From: Doris montereyensis
Lineage: Eukaryota; Mollusca; Gastropoda; Nudibranchia; Dorididae
DNA: 64,000 nt
Direction: 5' to 3'
Assembly (NCBI GenBank): GCA_037039925.1
Contig: JAXRKP010000938.1
Location: 129,239-193,238 of the forward strand
A program made the translations under genes and the position numbers. The notes beneath the pieces are model-generated. The model ran no database searches and was not told the origin of the DNA. It saw only the letters and a program-made list of their open reading frames with translations. Below, in pieces: positions 1-14,600 of this stretch. Each line of letters starts with the position of its first letter. Positions within the stretch are counted from its first letter, which is position 1.

Positions 1-87
1 TTTCGGAGATCGGCTGAGACATAAACATTATTTAAATAAATTTATCTCAATACATATATGTGAAAGAGAGTGTACGTGTATGAGTTT

Positions 88-306
88 ATACAAAGACCCA
101 GAAAGAGAGAGTGTGAGTTTAGCACTGAAATGAATTCAAATATTCATGACACATCCCTAACTAAATACAAAGACCCAGAAAGAGAGAGTGTGAGTTTAGC
201 ACTGAAATGAATTCAATTATTCATGACACATCCCCTAAATACAAAAGACCCAGAAAAGAGAGTGTGAGTTTAGCACTGAAATGAATTCAATTATTCATGA
301 CACATT
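88..306. repeat. Tandem repeat, about 72 bp, three copies
   Basis: Three consecutive units each hold the phrase GACCCAGAAAGAGAG, then GTGAGTTTAGCACTG, then TTCATGACACATC, with small length differences. Nothing coding is visible. Confidence 0.85.
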
Positions 307-339
307 TTCAACCTGCTTTAGCATGAAATGAATTAAGAA

Positions 340-935
340 ATTATTCATGATATCTACACTGATAAGATATCTACACTGATAAAAGCACTGATAAGATACT
401 ACTGATCATTTTCAACTGATAAGATATCTACATTGATAAGATATCGCACTGATAAGATATCGACTGATAAGATATAAAATGAACAGTGCACAGTTGAGAG
501 CTTAAGTTTGCCGCACTGATATTTTATCTACACTGATAAGATATCTACACTGATAAGATATCTACACTGGCTATGATAAGATATCACTGGGAACACACTG
601 ATAAGATATCACTGATAAGATTCTACACCGCACTGATAAGATATCACAGATAAGACACAGATAAGATATGACAGGACACAGTAAGAAGAAAGATATCACA
701 GATGAGAAATGCACTGATAAGAATGGAAAGAACTGATAAGATGACCTGTCAGTGCACTGATAAGATATCTACACTGAAAGAAAGATGAGAAAGCACTGGT
801 GAATAAGATATCGCACTGAATATCTACATGATAAATATCTACACTGATAAGACCTAATGATATCTACACTGATAAGATATCGCCCCACAGATAAGATATC
901 ACACAGATAAGATATCAAAGAAAGATGAGAAATTC
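340..935. repeat. Irregular GATAAG-rich minisatellite
   Basis: About 600 bp made of a roughly 15-17 bp unit close to CACTGATAAGATATCTA. Some units are broken up by short insertions. Nearly every unit carries GATAAG, the core of the GATA-factor site, but this density follows from the repetition. Confidence 0.85.
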
Positions 936-944
936 CCTTGACCT

Positions 945-1310
945 AGACATAAAATGAACATGCACAGTTGAAGTACAACCTGTCAGCAGCCCTATTTCCC
1001 CACCCCCGTTCATCAAGAAAGATGAGAAAGAAAGACAGATGAAATGGTGAATGGAAAGAAGTATGACCTGTCCCCCCCCCCCAAAGAAAGATGAGAAAGG
1101 GTGAATGGAAAGAAGTATGACCTGTCAGTGCCCCCAAAGAAAGATGAGAAAGGGTGAATGCAATGAAGTACAACCTGTCAGTAGCCCCTCCCCCCCCCCA
1201 AAGAAAGATGGTGAATGCAATGAAGTACAACCTGTCAGTAGCCCCTCCCCCCAAAGAAGAAAGATGAGAAAGGGTGAATAGAAAGAAGTGTGACCTGTCA
1301 GAAGCCCCCC
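945..1310. repeat. Minisatellite of about 55-60 bp with poly-C ends
   Basis: About six units read AAAGAAAGATGAGAAAGG, then GTGAATG, then a GAAGTATGACCTGTCAG block, each closed by a run of 5-12 C. The C runs vary in length, as expected for slippage or for homopolymer miscalls. Confidence 0.8.
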
Positions 1311-1965
1311 CCCCTACCAGACAAGCTCAGCTGCTGCTATCCCATCCTCTTTCTCCATTTTTCTAATTTTCAGAGATGAAGTCCCAAATGTTCAACTTGT
1401 TTAAAACAATGGACAAAGAACCAAATGCAGTTGCACTACCACACTACCAAAAAATCAAGGGGAGCTTTCAAGATAAGTCTACGTCATTAAAACAGAGATT
1501 TCTTTCCCCCCCTCCCCCATTTACATGAGAGAACAATAACATGGCTGCCAACGTTTTAAAATCCTAAAGCAGACTCTGACAGCACAAACAAATTCCATCT
1601 ACAGCCCGTAGTATGGCAGATAACATTGGTAATTGAACTTAAATCAACCCCTTTAAAGTAAGCGACAGTAAGTCTGCCAATCGCTGGCCTTTCTGGTAAA
1701 GTGCGACAAGAGTTTTGCCAACTTCAGATTATGTAACCGGTCTACCGTCCTAACCTCTCGTCTCTGCCTTTATCTGATGTGATGCTTTCTTACAAACAAA
1801 CAAAACAGTTAATCCTCCTATACGTACTTTTCAAAAGTAAACACAGACTCATGGACCTACTGGTAAGCCGTTATCAATAACTACAAAAAGAGCAAAACTG
1901 GAGACAGGCCAAAATAAAATGTGTAAGCTCGTCATTTAAAGACCAACACTGGCAAAAAACGTTAC
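1311..1965. other. Unassigned, probably GAPVD1 intron
   Basis: No exon, repeat family or RNA gene could be recognised on either strand. It lies downstream (on the minus strand) of the last visible GAPVD1 exon, so it is presumed intronic. Confidence 0.5.
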
Positions 1966-2102
1966 CTCTGGTAAATAAGGCCTGGAAATTTCCTCCGCTA
2001 CTTCTTCCAAACGGTCGACTTGATTCTGTTCTGGCGGTTCCGAATCACTGGCCAAAACATCTGTGCTCCATGTGTCGCTGACAGTGGACTTGCATTCATC
2101 AC
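1966..2102 (-). CDS. GAPVD1: GAPVD1 exon 11
   Basis: Acceptor ...GGGACAG at 2103-2105 and donor GTAACG at 1965. It enters in phase 1 and reads 45 further codons without a stop, including [16 protein letters not shown] and [10 protein letters not shown]. These match the human SETWSTDVLGSD and DRLQEIAG region. It is the last exon I can find before the left edge. Confidence 0.9.
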
Positions 2103-5100
2103 CTGTCCCACGAAAACGGAGATTTGATTTTCAGTACAGTAAGTACAACAGCAAAATGCGACATTAACTGATAAGATTTTCAAATCGATGGAAAGACAAA
2201 AATCATTAAAAAATTCAAGTCACTGGGAAAACGATAATGATGCAAAAACAAACAAAATAAATAACAAAAAATAACATTGCTCAAACACAGATTTATATAA
2301 ATTTCACACTCGTTGTTAAACGTAGGGTAATCCGGAGCAAGAGTCCAGATTGTTCAAGGTATACACAATTCCTTTCCTCACCAGATCTACTTTTGCCGAG
2401 TCCCAATAGACCCAGCTACCCATTTGGTGCCGGATGGACGGGAGGGCCCAATGTTAAAACTACCTAGACTGGGAAGTGAACCCAGCTTTCTTGAGCGGTA
2501 GCAAGATGCCCTACCACCTGAATAATAAGAACCTCTTTTGAAACCCATCAGAGAGAAGCATAAAAGATTTCAGGCTTCATTCCCAAACTCAAACAGACCG
2601 ACTATAATATACTTCATACAAAAGGAAAATGTTACAGCAAACACATCACGGCCATTATGGTCATTAGAGCCAGAGCTTTAGCCAGATCCCACACAAACGA
2701 CACACTACACACAATCTACAGTCTGGCAGTACAGTAAAGTTCCTTCAAGGCCACTGCTGCCCATAGAACCAGAGCTTATCCCGGTTTCTATGGCGTGAAG
2801 TAGAACAGGTGATAATAATCACCTCCTGGACAGAACGTCAGTCTCACGAAGGTTTTTGCTCCCAAGCTAAGGCGTGTACCCATTTACACATGGGTCTAGA
2901 GGAAAATTCATATTATGTATCTTTCCAAAGGAACACAATGTTGAACCTAGCTTACCTAGGATTCAAACCCGGGGCCTCATGATCCCAAGTCCGTCAGCCT
3001 AACCACTACGCCATCGACGTCACTAAAGCCTGGCAGTTGAAGCAGACAACTACCAACATCACTGGGGTTGTGAGTTTTTTAAACCTAGGTGAATACTTAC
3101 TGAGGCATACAACACAAGTTTGAAAAGATCAGACAGAAAAAAAAAGTCACAAAAATCTGAGATTAAGGGAAAGATGATAATAAATAGTAAAAAAGGAGAG
3201 TTCTTTTCAAATCTTACGTTCCATGACCAATTCAGCTTTTATCTCAAACTTTCCAAATCTGTCTGTGACATCGACTCGGTTTTCCTTCCGCACAGTTTCC
3301 GGTACCGGCACAGGGAGTTGGGGAGCTGGAACATGGCAATAAGTGAATTGCATGAAAGAAAACAATGTTTCTGGGTATGAGAGGCTAAAACAATTCAAAG
3401 ATATGTAATACCTACTGATGCATCAACAAAAAAAAGAAAAAGAAGAAAGAAGAGAATGAATAAAAAAGCACCTACCTACATCAGACACGTTTGACATTGA
3501 CCTTGGCAAATTATTTAACATTAATGACAAGGAAGGAGCTAATTTCACTTAACAATAACAAAAGTCACTAGAAATAAACTGCATGTCTTTTGCACAGACC
3601 ATTATAACGTGCAATATTTCAAAGCACACATGACAAAAGAATAAAACCGATAATTTAAATATAAATTAATTCCAAAATCACACCAATACATTTCTTTAAA
3701 AATCACACATGTTAAAAAAAAAAAAAGACCCCACATCTCAAAAATTGCTGTAACTAAAGTGAGCTAATAACATTTGCTATCCAAATAGCATGAAAAACCA
3801 TTAATTTGCCCATAGAAAACAAATACAACAGTGCATTTTTATAACATCCAATCTTTTCTTTTGTCTCATATCTTGCAGCAGACAGGCATTTCAAACTCAC
3901 CAACAGGATTTTCCTCCACACTCCCTGCCTGGGATAGTGGAGTATCGCGGCCACTGATTGACGGTGAGCCGCGCCCACTCACGTTGGCTGACATCATGTC
4001 GGAAAAATTGTCAGTCTCCAGCTCGTTTTCCTCGTCTTCACGGAATGGCTGGAAGCAGCCTCGGAGATGACCTCTTGGTAATCACTGGTATTCCCTGAAG
4101 AACGTGTATAGTGAGGGGATGATAATTAAACAAAGCCTGGTTAACCATCATAAGTGACAGTCTCAAGAGTTTGATTGTTTGTCTGTTTAGCTGGAAATTC
4201 ACCCCATCCACCATATGCTGTGATCTCAGGGTGAATCAAGAGATAACAGGAGGATGAACGAAAAGTGAAAGACTGAAAGAAAGAAGGAGAATCTACAGCA
4301 GTACCCGCTAACCACCTATATCAAGGTTTGAAGACCACCATGATTGTTAACTAAAAAAGAGGAAGTGAATGACAGCAGTGGCACTGATCAAGGCAGCCAT
4401 GCACATTGGACAGCAGGTGGCACTGATCAAGGCAGCCATGCACATTGGACAGCAGTGACATTGACCAAGGCAGCCATGCACATTGGACAGCAGTGGCATT
4501 GACCAAGGCAGCCATGCACATTGGACAGCAGTGGCATTGACCAAGGCAGCCATGCACATTGGACAGCAGGTGGCACTGATCAAGGCAGCCATGCACATTG
4601 GACAGCAGTGGCATTGACCAAGGCAGCCATGCACATTGGACAGCAGTGGCATTGACCAAGGCAGCCATGCATATTGGACCACTTTTGATTTGATTTGATT
4701 TACCCACATCCACAACTACGGTCATCTCGGGTTCAAATTTTCCAGACTTCCCTGTTAACAACCACGGGATCTTTAACGTGCACAGAGTGTTGTGATCTGC
4801 ACACCGGACCTCCTTTTTATCATCCGTCTCCGATGGGACTAGGTGGGCATCCAGGGGGTAGATTTTGCTAAAATAAAATCGAGAAAATTTGTCAACCGTC
4901 GGGCGGGCTCAAACCCACTACCTTTTTGGACTACTGAGTCCCCCCCCAATCAGACCAATCTCTCGGAGGCTCTGCCGTTGACTTATGGTTTCTTTAAACA
5001 AAAATTACAGTTAGCCCTCATATACATACTTTTCAACGTAAATATTTGCGTTTTGCATTGTCCTTCAAAATATTGTATGATTTTAAAATTATTATTGTGA

Positions 5101-8100
5101 GACTCTCTCTTATGGGAAGGAATATAGTAACCGTTTTCCTTAAGGCTAGAAATCACCAAATGTTGATCCCATTAACATAGCTCCCAGTGCAAGGACAATG
5201 CAAAACGAACAATCCTGATGAGTTTCCTGATGTTGAAACAAACTCAAAGTCATCAAAATTCACCTATTGATTCTTGATCATGAGACAGTGAGAATCGCGT
5301 CCTTTTCTCCTGGACTTCTGGAATTGGGGCCGTGGGCGGACTGATGACTGCAACGGCCGCCTCAGGGGATAATGGGGCTTGGGCTTTGTCTTTCGTTGGG
5401 CTGGATGCTTCTAGCGATGACAAAACCTGCAAACACAGTTACCGATACAAAATATTAACTCTTTTTAATCCAAGTACATTTAAACATTAGTGAATTTCAA
5501 ACTGAATAAGCATTGGACAGAGAAAGCATTTTTTCCCCGTGGATGAGTGGTGAGGGGAGAGGTTTGCTTCATTGCAATTTACCCCATTCACCATATCCAG
5601 TGATCTCAGGATGAGCTATGAGGAAGCAGCAAGTGAAAAGACAAGTTAAAGAGTGAAAGAAAGGAAGCACCCGCCAATCACCCACTTTTGGGGTGAAGAA
5701 GACGGGGACTTGATTAAGATGGAGACTTGATTTAAATGGGGACTTGACTTAATTTAGATGGAGACTTAATTTAGATGGGGACTTGATTTAGAAGGAGACT
5801 TGATTTAGATGGAGACTTGATTTAGATGGGGACTTGATTTAGATGTGGACTTGATTTAGATGGGGATTTGATTTAGATGGAGACTTGATTTAGATGGAGA
5901 CTTGATTTTGATGGGGATTTGATTTTAATGGGGATTTGATTTAGATGGAGACTTGATTTAGATGGGGCTTGATTTAGATGGGACTTGATTTAGATGGGGA
6001 CTTGATTTAGACGGGGACTTGATTTAGATGGGCCTTGACTTACATGGAGCCTGATTTAGATGGAGCTTGATTTAGATGGGGATTTGATTTAGACGGGGAC
6101 TTGATTTAGATGGGGACTTGATTTAGATGAAGACTTGATTTAGATGGGACTTGATTTAGATGAGACTTGATTTAGATGGACCCTGATTTAGATGGGGACT
6201 TGATTTAGATGGGACTTGATTTAGATGGAGACTTGATTTAGATGGAAACTTGATTAGATGGGGCTTGATTTAGATGGGGACTTGATTAGATGGGATTTGA
6301 TTTAGATGGAGACTTGATTAGATGGGGCTTGATTTAGATGGAGACTTGATTAGATGGGGACTTGATTAAATGGGGTTTGATTTAGATGGAGACTTGATTT
6401 AGATAGGGACTTGATTTAGATGGGGACTTGATTTAGATGGGGGCTTGATTTAGATGGGACTTGATTTAGATGGAGACTTGATTGAGATGGGGACTTGATT
6501 TAGATGGAACTTGATTTACATGGAGACTTGATTTAGATGGGGCTTGATTTAGATGGGGCTTGATTTAGACGGGGACTTGATTTAGATGGGACTTGATTCA
6601 GACAGGGATTTGATTTAGAGGGGATTTGATTTAGACGGGGACTTGATTTAGATGGGACTTGATTCAGATGGGGACTTAATTTAGATGGGGCTTGAATTAG
6701 ACGGGGACTTGATTTAGACGGGGGGACTTGATTTAGATAGGGCTTGATTTGATTTTGAGTGCAGCTATGGGGCGTGATGGGGACCATTCATCCACAAGAT
6801 GGAAGAAACTCAAAACCATTGGCAAAATATGAGTGACTTTCATACCTAAAATCAACATAATTCAAAGCAAAGCACAGATCCTTGGTTACTTCATTTATTT
6901 TAAAAACTATGCTGTCTCTATTTATTCAGATCACATTGGATGCAAGGACAATGACATTGAAGATCAATAACAATAACAAAACATCTGCGACACTAAAAAT
7001 GTTATTTTTACCTTAATTTCCGGAACCATGCCCGGGCAATCATTGGGTGGGTAGATGGACAAGACCAAGACGTCACTCAATGGGCTGGCCTTGATGTCAG
7101 AGTCCATCATTTCACCTTGGACGTCCTCCGACGTCGTAGACAAAGTCGACCGCTTTTTCTGTGCTAAATATCGGAAGAAAAAGTTGAAGATTGACTGAAT
7201 TCTAAGTAGGCACCAACAGAAAAAAGAAGCAACAGAATCATAAAAAAGGGCTAAAAGAAAACTGATAATTCATCCTGCAATGAAGCATAAAACTAAAAGC
7301 TATTCACATTAAAAACATCTTTTTTTTGTGTATAATTCATCAAATCATACTGGATATAATGAAAAAAGTATTATGAACTGAAAAAAAAACACACAAAAAA
7401 ACATATGTGACCCATCTTTACATTGCAGATCATATAAATAAAAAAATATATTAAATAAACAAAAATAAGTGGTCAAATAAGATAGTACTGTAACATTCTC
7501 ACATTTGGATTTAAAGAGCGGTTTCCTCAGAGAGCCCGGACTATCCGGCATGAAGTTGGAGACAGAGCCTGAAACGGGCGTCGACGTCGCGCTGGGCGGA
7601 AGTATCACACCTCTCGACAAGCTGCTATCAGTGGAGGGTGGGATGTCCGCAGGGAGGCCTGACAGCATGGTCTCCACCGATTTCTTGTGGCTGTTTTTGT
7701 CATCCAGGTGGGGACGACGTTGCGAAGGAAACCAATCTTCAAGGACGAAGGTAGAAAATAAAGAACGAAACAGTGGATACACTCACTCTGAAACTCTGGG
7801 CTTCAAGGCCACATGGTCTACAATGCACTGTCAAAAATTAACAAATCAAGAGATGGCAAAGTTTGTTTGTTTGTTTCTTCGGAAATTACCCCATCCACCA
7901 AATGCAGTCATCTCAGTGACGGTGAACCAAGAGGAAGCAGTGAGATGGAAGACATGAAAGAGTGGAGAAAAAGAAGAAGCATAACATACCAGTAGTACCT
8001 GCCAAACCCCCCCCCCCCGGTACACCAAGGAAATGGAAAATGACGTGAACAGTCAAAACACATTTTAAATCCCTTGGAAAGCAAGTAAGGACAATAATAC

Positions 8101-11100
8101 ACTTTTAAGATGATATCCTAGCATCGGTGGTCTAGTAGTCAGGTTGTTGAAGTTGGGATCATGATGTCCTAGGTTCAAATCCTCGCAATGTTGTGTCTGA
8201 CGATGTGTCCAATGAGAGAAAGACACCTAACACATGCATATCTCCACTCACTCGCCAATATGCATACAGGGGACAGCATCGACAAATAGTTTTTAGTATC
8301 CCCCCCGAAACTGGACTGGACTTTTAAGCGTATGACCTACAGACCACCAAATAATAAAAAAATTAGTGAGCCTGCATTGTGGGGGGGGGGGGGGGGAGGA
8401 GGATGCTGCCTATAAATTCATATCTCCCTCTGTATCACACTGCTGCCATACTGAAGAGCGATTTTGGTACCTGCTCCAACAGAGAAATCTTGAAATCAAG
8501 AAACACTATCTCATTTTTTCTCCTTAGATACTTTTCTATATCATTGTTGAAACCATCTATGCGCCTACATCCGTGACACATAGGATATGAGATTTGTCCT
8601 TAAGACCATCAAACACATGTTTCTTCCATGTCGTTATAAATATGGAGGCCTTGAACCAATAGCAAAAACTCATTTTACGCACATGATCTACACAAAGATT
8701 TCCGTTTTCATTCCAAAAAGCATAGCATTAGCATAGTGTTAGCAGCCCTATTCGATGATTTATGACAGTTTTTGCTTCGCCCAAAAATTACGTCAGACAG
8801 ACTTACATGTGTAGACAGCTTCACCAATGATGTATTGAATTTATCTTTAATGTTTTCAATTTGAATTTGACTCCTCTTAAATAAAACAGCAAATGGATAA
8901 ATTGGAACATGGGGTCAATCTATCAGTCTTTCACAGTGTTTTGGGGGTTTTTTTAAACGCCAAAGACAAAATATGAAATCATGTTCAAATCTATAGAACT
9001 ATGTTTTGATCTTAAATGTGCACAATAAAATAACGAAAGTTTTAATAAGCAACTAAAAGAAAGATAATAAAGAAAGGGAATCATAAATCAACAATAATTT
9101 GTTTTATTTCATTGAAAGTTACCCTTTCCACCATGCACTGTGATCTTAAGGTGAATCAAGATTTTCTTTATTTGATTGGATTAACCACAGCGCATGGTGG
9201 AAAGGGTAACTTTCAATGAAATAAAACAAATTATTGTTGATTTATGATTCCTGGGTTTTTTTTATAGGATTTTTAAAAATTTTGCCCAGACTGCCCTGTA
9301 ATCAGCCAAGAGATCTTAACGTGCACAGAGTGTTGTTATCTGCACACAGGGCCTCCTTTTTATTGTCCGTCTTCGGTGGGACTAGATGTCGATCTACCTA
9401 CCTGGATCATGGGAGGTAGGTTTTGCTCGAAAAACTCAAGACAATTTTTCAACCGTTGGCGGGGCTCGAACCCACTACCTTTTAGATTGAGAAGCCGACA
9501 CCTTGCCTCTGGACTACAGAGACCCATGAATCAAGAGGAAACAGCAAAATGAAAGATAAGTGAAAGAGAGACTGGAAAGAAGTAGAACCTACCAGCAGTA
9601 CCCGCCAACAGCCCACTTGAATAACGATAAAACTTATAAACACATTTAAAATTAATCAATCAGATTCAACAACGAAGAAAATCTATGGAAAATTCAAGCG
9701 AATCCTCCAAAAGGAACTACAAAGATAGAAATTTTATGATTCCCTTTTTCATTTCATTCTTTCGAACGAACACGAGGGCAAATGCTTACCACGTCCTTCA
9801 TCTCCCCCGTGGTGACCAAAACAGCTGACCGTGAGGCGCCAATGTTTGGTGTATTTTCATTACCCATCTGATCTATGTAATGGTCCCAACAGCCTTCCAG
9901 GAATAAGTCCAGTATAGAAGACATGCATCCCTGGGGAGATGGAGAGAGAGAGAGAGAGAGAGAGAGCATTCCAATTGTTTTTATTTAAACTTTTGTCAAA
10001 GAGCGGCAAAAAAACAAAAAGAACAAACAAGAGATAAGAATAGAAAAAGAAGGTAAGCGAAGACAAGAAAAAGTAAGAGAAGAGAAGAGAATAGAACAGA
10101 AGATCTGATGAAAGAGAAAACAAGAGTAAAGAGAAGAGAAGAGAAAGGAGAGAAAGGAGATAAAAGAAAACAAGACAAAACAAAAAATAAAACATAAAAA
10201 AAAGAGAAGAGAGAAAAAACAAGCCAAAAGAAGACAAGACAAATTTTGATTTGATCATAATAAAGGAAAATTGCAACGGTCACATCCTTTATAATACATA
10301 AATACAATACATCAGTAGTGAGGAACACAATGATATATATATATCATGCATTGGAATTAATGAACTTTGATCTATAAACTAGAAAATACCCACTAACCCA
10401 AAGACATACACAAATACACTCACACAATTTATTTTGGATGTATAAAAAAAATAATTTTCAGCAATAAATAACAAGATGACTGAATATATTTTTTTTTACT
10501 TTAGGGAGGTTTAATTTTACCTAGGGGGAAAAAAAGCTCCTTCAAGGCCATTACAGCCCATGGATCCACAACGTATCCCAATTTCTGTAGCGCAAAGCGG
10601 AACAGGTGATAATAATCACCTCCTAGACAGAACGATTGTCTGATGCAGGCTTTTACTCCCAAGCTAGTGCTTGTACTCATTTACGCCTCGAGTGGGGAAA
10701 TGCGTCTTAGTGTCTTTTCCAAGGAGCACAATGTCAGGACCCAGCGGTACTAGGATTCGAACCCGGGACCTCATAATGCTAAGCCCGGGAGCCTTACCGC
10801 TTGGCCATTGATGCCAGAATTCTTATTTGGGTTTTGTTTTGTTTTGTTGGGGGGGGGGGGGGGTGAATTTGACCTGGTGGAAAAAACTTGGGGAAATATC
10901 AGACACTTCTTGTACAAGTCAGGATGAAACCATAGCCTTCTCATGTATGAAGCAACATATTTAACCACAGAGCCATGTACACAATTTATAGAGACAGACG
11001 ACTGACCTTATCAAACCTTCCATATAAGTCCTTGACCTTGACGTCAATATCATCCCACTGGGAAATGGCCATGACTTGGATAATTTGTGCCATCTGGAAA

Positions 11101-11575
11101 CAACCAAAACAATGGAAACCATGACAAGTATCTAAAGAAGACACACCAATTGAATCTTGGAACGTTAATCATAATAGTAACTGCACAACACCAGTACAGC
11201 AGTATCTGTCTAAGAACATGTCGCTTAACACCCTATTCCATCTACCTACATGGGGCTTTGTTGCTGAACATTAGTGTTGTGAGCTAGAAATCACTACAAC
11301 ATCTACCTACATGAGGCTTTGTTGCTGAACCTGAACCCACAACATCTACCTACATGAGGCTTTGTTGCTGAACCTTAGTGTTGTGAGCTAGAAATCACCA
11401 CAACATCTACCTACATGAGGCTTTGTTGCTGTACCTTAATGTTGTGAGCTAGAAATCACCACAACATTTGTTCACCTACATGAGGCTTTGGGTGCTGGAG
11501 GTACCTTAGTGTTGTGAGCTAGAAATCACCACAACATTTGTTCAAGCCCCACACGGCTGGTATGGGTGTGGGTGT

Positions 11576-11615
<40 letters not shown>

Positions 11616-14600
11616 GGGGGGGGGGGTTATTCTACAATATTGTACCTTTAGGAAAGGTGCTTCACTTTTCTTTCCTCATTTGACTCCAGAGTGAATGAGT
11701 ACTCAGCTGTAGGTACAGAAAGAACTTGTCAGTGTTAGTAGTATGAAAAGCCTAACAGTCTTGTGTACTGTATGCTCTGACCGGGAATTGAGAAGGACTT
11801 TGAATGAAATGGCCTGCTGGGCGATAAATGATGTACAGGTACAGTCTTTATCTTTACCTGCATTGTTACAAAGGTGAAGAGGGAGCATGCAATAACTCTA
11901 GATCTAGATATGTAAGTAGACACTCTAGTAACACGAAGGCTTGATTATTAATAAAAAAACAAAGCAATTTATTAGACTCACAGTCAACAATAAACCAAAG
12001 GATGAAGCAAATTCATAAATAGATCTAATGCGGGCTGGAATAAAGATGATGTGGAACTTAGCAATACTTTTGTCCTCCATCTTACCGTGGACAATTCCCA
12101 CTATTTGTAGTGTAGAGAGAGAGAGAGACAAACAGACAGATAGACAGCTTGACATTTCTAACCGAATCAAAGTTTTTTCAACTTACCTGCATCAAGTTGT
12201 GTCGGGCAATGTGACTAATGGCAACATCGGAGATGATGCCGTGAGGTTCTGGGTCACATATGGCCGGACAGATGAAAAGGGAGAAAACTAAGTCAGCACA
12301 GCAAGCACGTATTTCCTGCATGCTAATTTCACCCTTTTCCGTCAGTACATGGTAGACCTGAAGAAAAGTAATGTAAGTTTGATTTCAGTAAGTTCATAGC
12401 TGTTTGGATGTAACATAAAATAGGATATACTGTTAAAACATTCTTTAGCAAAGAAATCAAATGAATTTCCACTGAGGCTGGCAAACAATTCAACTCAGCA
12501 GTAGCTTTGAGGACTTCAAAATTTTAATCTTAAGATAAAAACATAATACTATTAAATAAAAAGAAAATTGTTGATCAAAGGATCTTAATTCCAAATCAAA
12601 CAAACATGGGCAGTAATTTAATTTGTTGATTATTAACAAGAAGAAGAGAAAAGAAGAAGAGAGAGAGGAAAATAAGAAGAAGAAAGAAGGAGAAGAAGAA
12701 AAAGAAGCAGAAGAAGAAGAAGAAGAAGAAGTGGTTATCTCTTGTTTTACAGTACAATTCTTTCTTTTATTTAGAAAGCATTGGATACTCAGTCCTTTAC
12801 ATCACTACCATTTTGATGAAAACACAGCGTATATATATATATATAACTGTTCACTGTTCAGTTTGTTTGCATTTATAAAGCAATAGACAACTATCTAATA
12901 CACATATGACTCTTATGAAAAGTCTGAAATAAAAGTAAGCAATTGAGCCTCATCTACACACAATTCACGAGGGCAGTTCACATTTTAACTCTCACCCAAA
13001 GACGAAAAAACATATATATGAACATGAAACGATTCAAAATCCTTACCTGTGAAATCAACCAGCCAAGACCAGCAGGAAAGCAGTGTATTTTAGCCTTTAT
13101 CCCATTGATAAACCTCAGAGCAAGAACGACGAGTTTATCCACAATGAATTTGCGGTAATGTTCCAACTTAGACTTATGTTCATCTGTGCCCGGTTCTCCG
13201 AATCGTTTGATCTTCTCATCAGCTGGGAATCGGACTAGAGCTTTATCAGGATCAATGTCGTAGAACCACTCGTCTTCCATGAGAAGGCACATGATGGGCT
13301 CATACAGGGCCCCGGTTAGAAACAAACGAGCCGGAAACAAGCATTCGGATACTAAACGGAAAACTTTGGAGAATGCCTGTGTCTGACGACGGATAAGCCT
13401 TCGAGGATTATCCGACGAAGCCAGCTGACTGTCCAAGAGTGACTTAAGAAGGCGCAGCACTGCTTGTTCATCCTCTCTGAAAAGGCAGTTTGCATAAATT
13501 GAAGAAACAGATAATTCTATTACTTTGGTGACATCCAGGCTTTGTTTTTCTCCCTCCAGAATTAGGACTGCAACAAATGATGGATCTTCATACAGAAAAC
13601 GAAGTAAATCTCCATACTTTGAATCGTGATAACTGAATACCTTGTATGAATCAACAAAACTGGTTTCTTCTAACTGATTGTTCAACGCATAGGCCTGGAA
13701 AAATAAAAAAAACAAAATTTTAAATGAGAAATGTGTCAGTTGTCAAGTCATATATATATGTTTTCCTTCAAATATTTACACATAAAATGAAAATGTTATA
13801 ATGTTTCTATAGTTCAATTTTCACTGTGAAAGTGATAAATTGAGTAGCTCTTTCTCTCCATCTGGCATTTTGGTGGAAGGTCCGCCAAAGAGGAGGGAAA
13901 GTGGGAGAGAGGTGCAATGGCTTTGAAGCAACAGAAATATAACACATATGGGTATCTTGGATTGATTGAATGAAATTTACCCTGTCCACTATATGTGGTG
14001 GTCTCAGGGAGAATTAAGGGAAACAGCAAGACGAAAGACAGACGTGATGTGAAAGAGTGATTGGAAAGAAGAACCTAGCAGCATGCTCCCGCCAAGCACC
14101 CAAGGTATCTTGGAAACAAAATTTGTTTTCAGACAAACAATGAACCAACAAAATAACAAAAGAAACGACTTGGATTTTATTTAAATGTAATAATAATGTA
14201 GTGGTTGTAGGAGAGGTGCTGAGGCTTTGAAACTAAATTGAACTAACAGAAGTATACAACATACATATAACATAATACATACATGAGCCCCTTGGAAACT
14301 CAAATGAAACCATGACCCAAAAAATTACAATAGAAAAGAATTGGATTGGAATGAAGTAAAATATAATGTTTGAGTTAGATCAAAACTTTCCATGAAAAAA
14401 CAGAATGAGTATCAAACATAAGAAAGGTCCCTGGAAAGTGCCCATCTCCTACTCCTCCAAATGTTCCAGCCAATCTAAATCAAAACGGGATCCTACAAAC
14501 TACTCTTATGGATCTGAAATAAGGTCAACAGCCAAGAGAAACTGCCCTCACACTCCCAGCCTGAAGATTTTAACTTGATTTGATTCACCCACATCCACAA

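Noticed and set aside
4347..4761. 122-136 codon Cys-rich frames on the minus strand (CCPMCMAAL periods)
   Set aside because: Produced by the 38-bp minisatellite; two frames of it look equally good.
7505..7957. A 150-codon plus-strand frame
   Set aside because: Antisense of GAPVD1 exon 6 and adjoining intron; the minus strand carries the conserved protein and the splice sites.
9860..10328. F/L/S-rich frames of 85-138 codons on the minus strand
   Set aside because: Complement of a purine-rich tract; three overlapping frames look alike.
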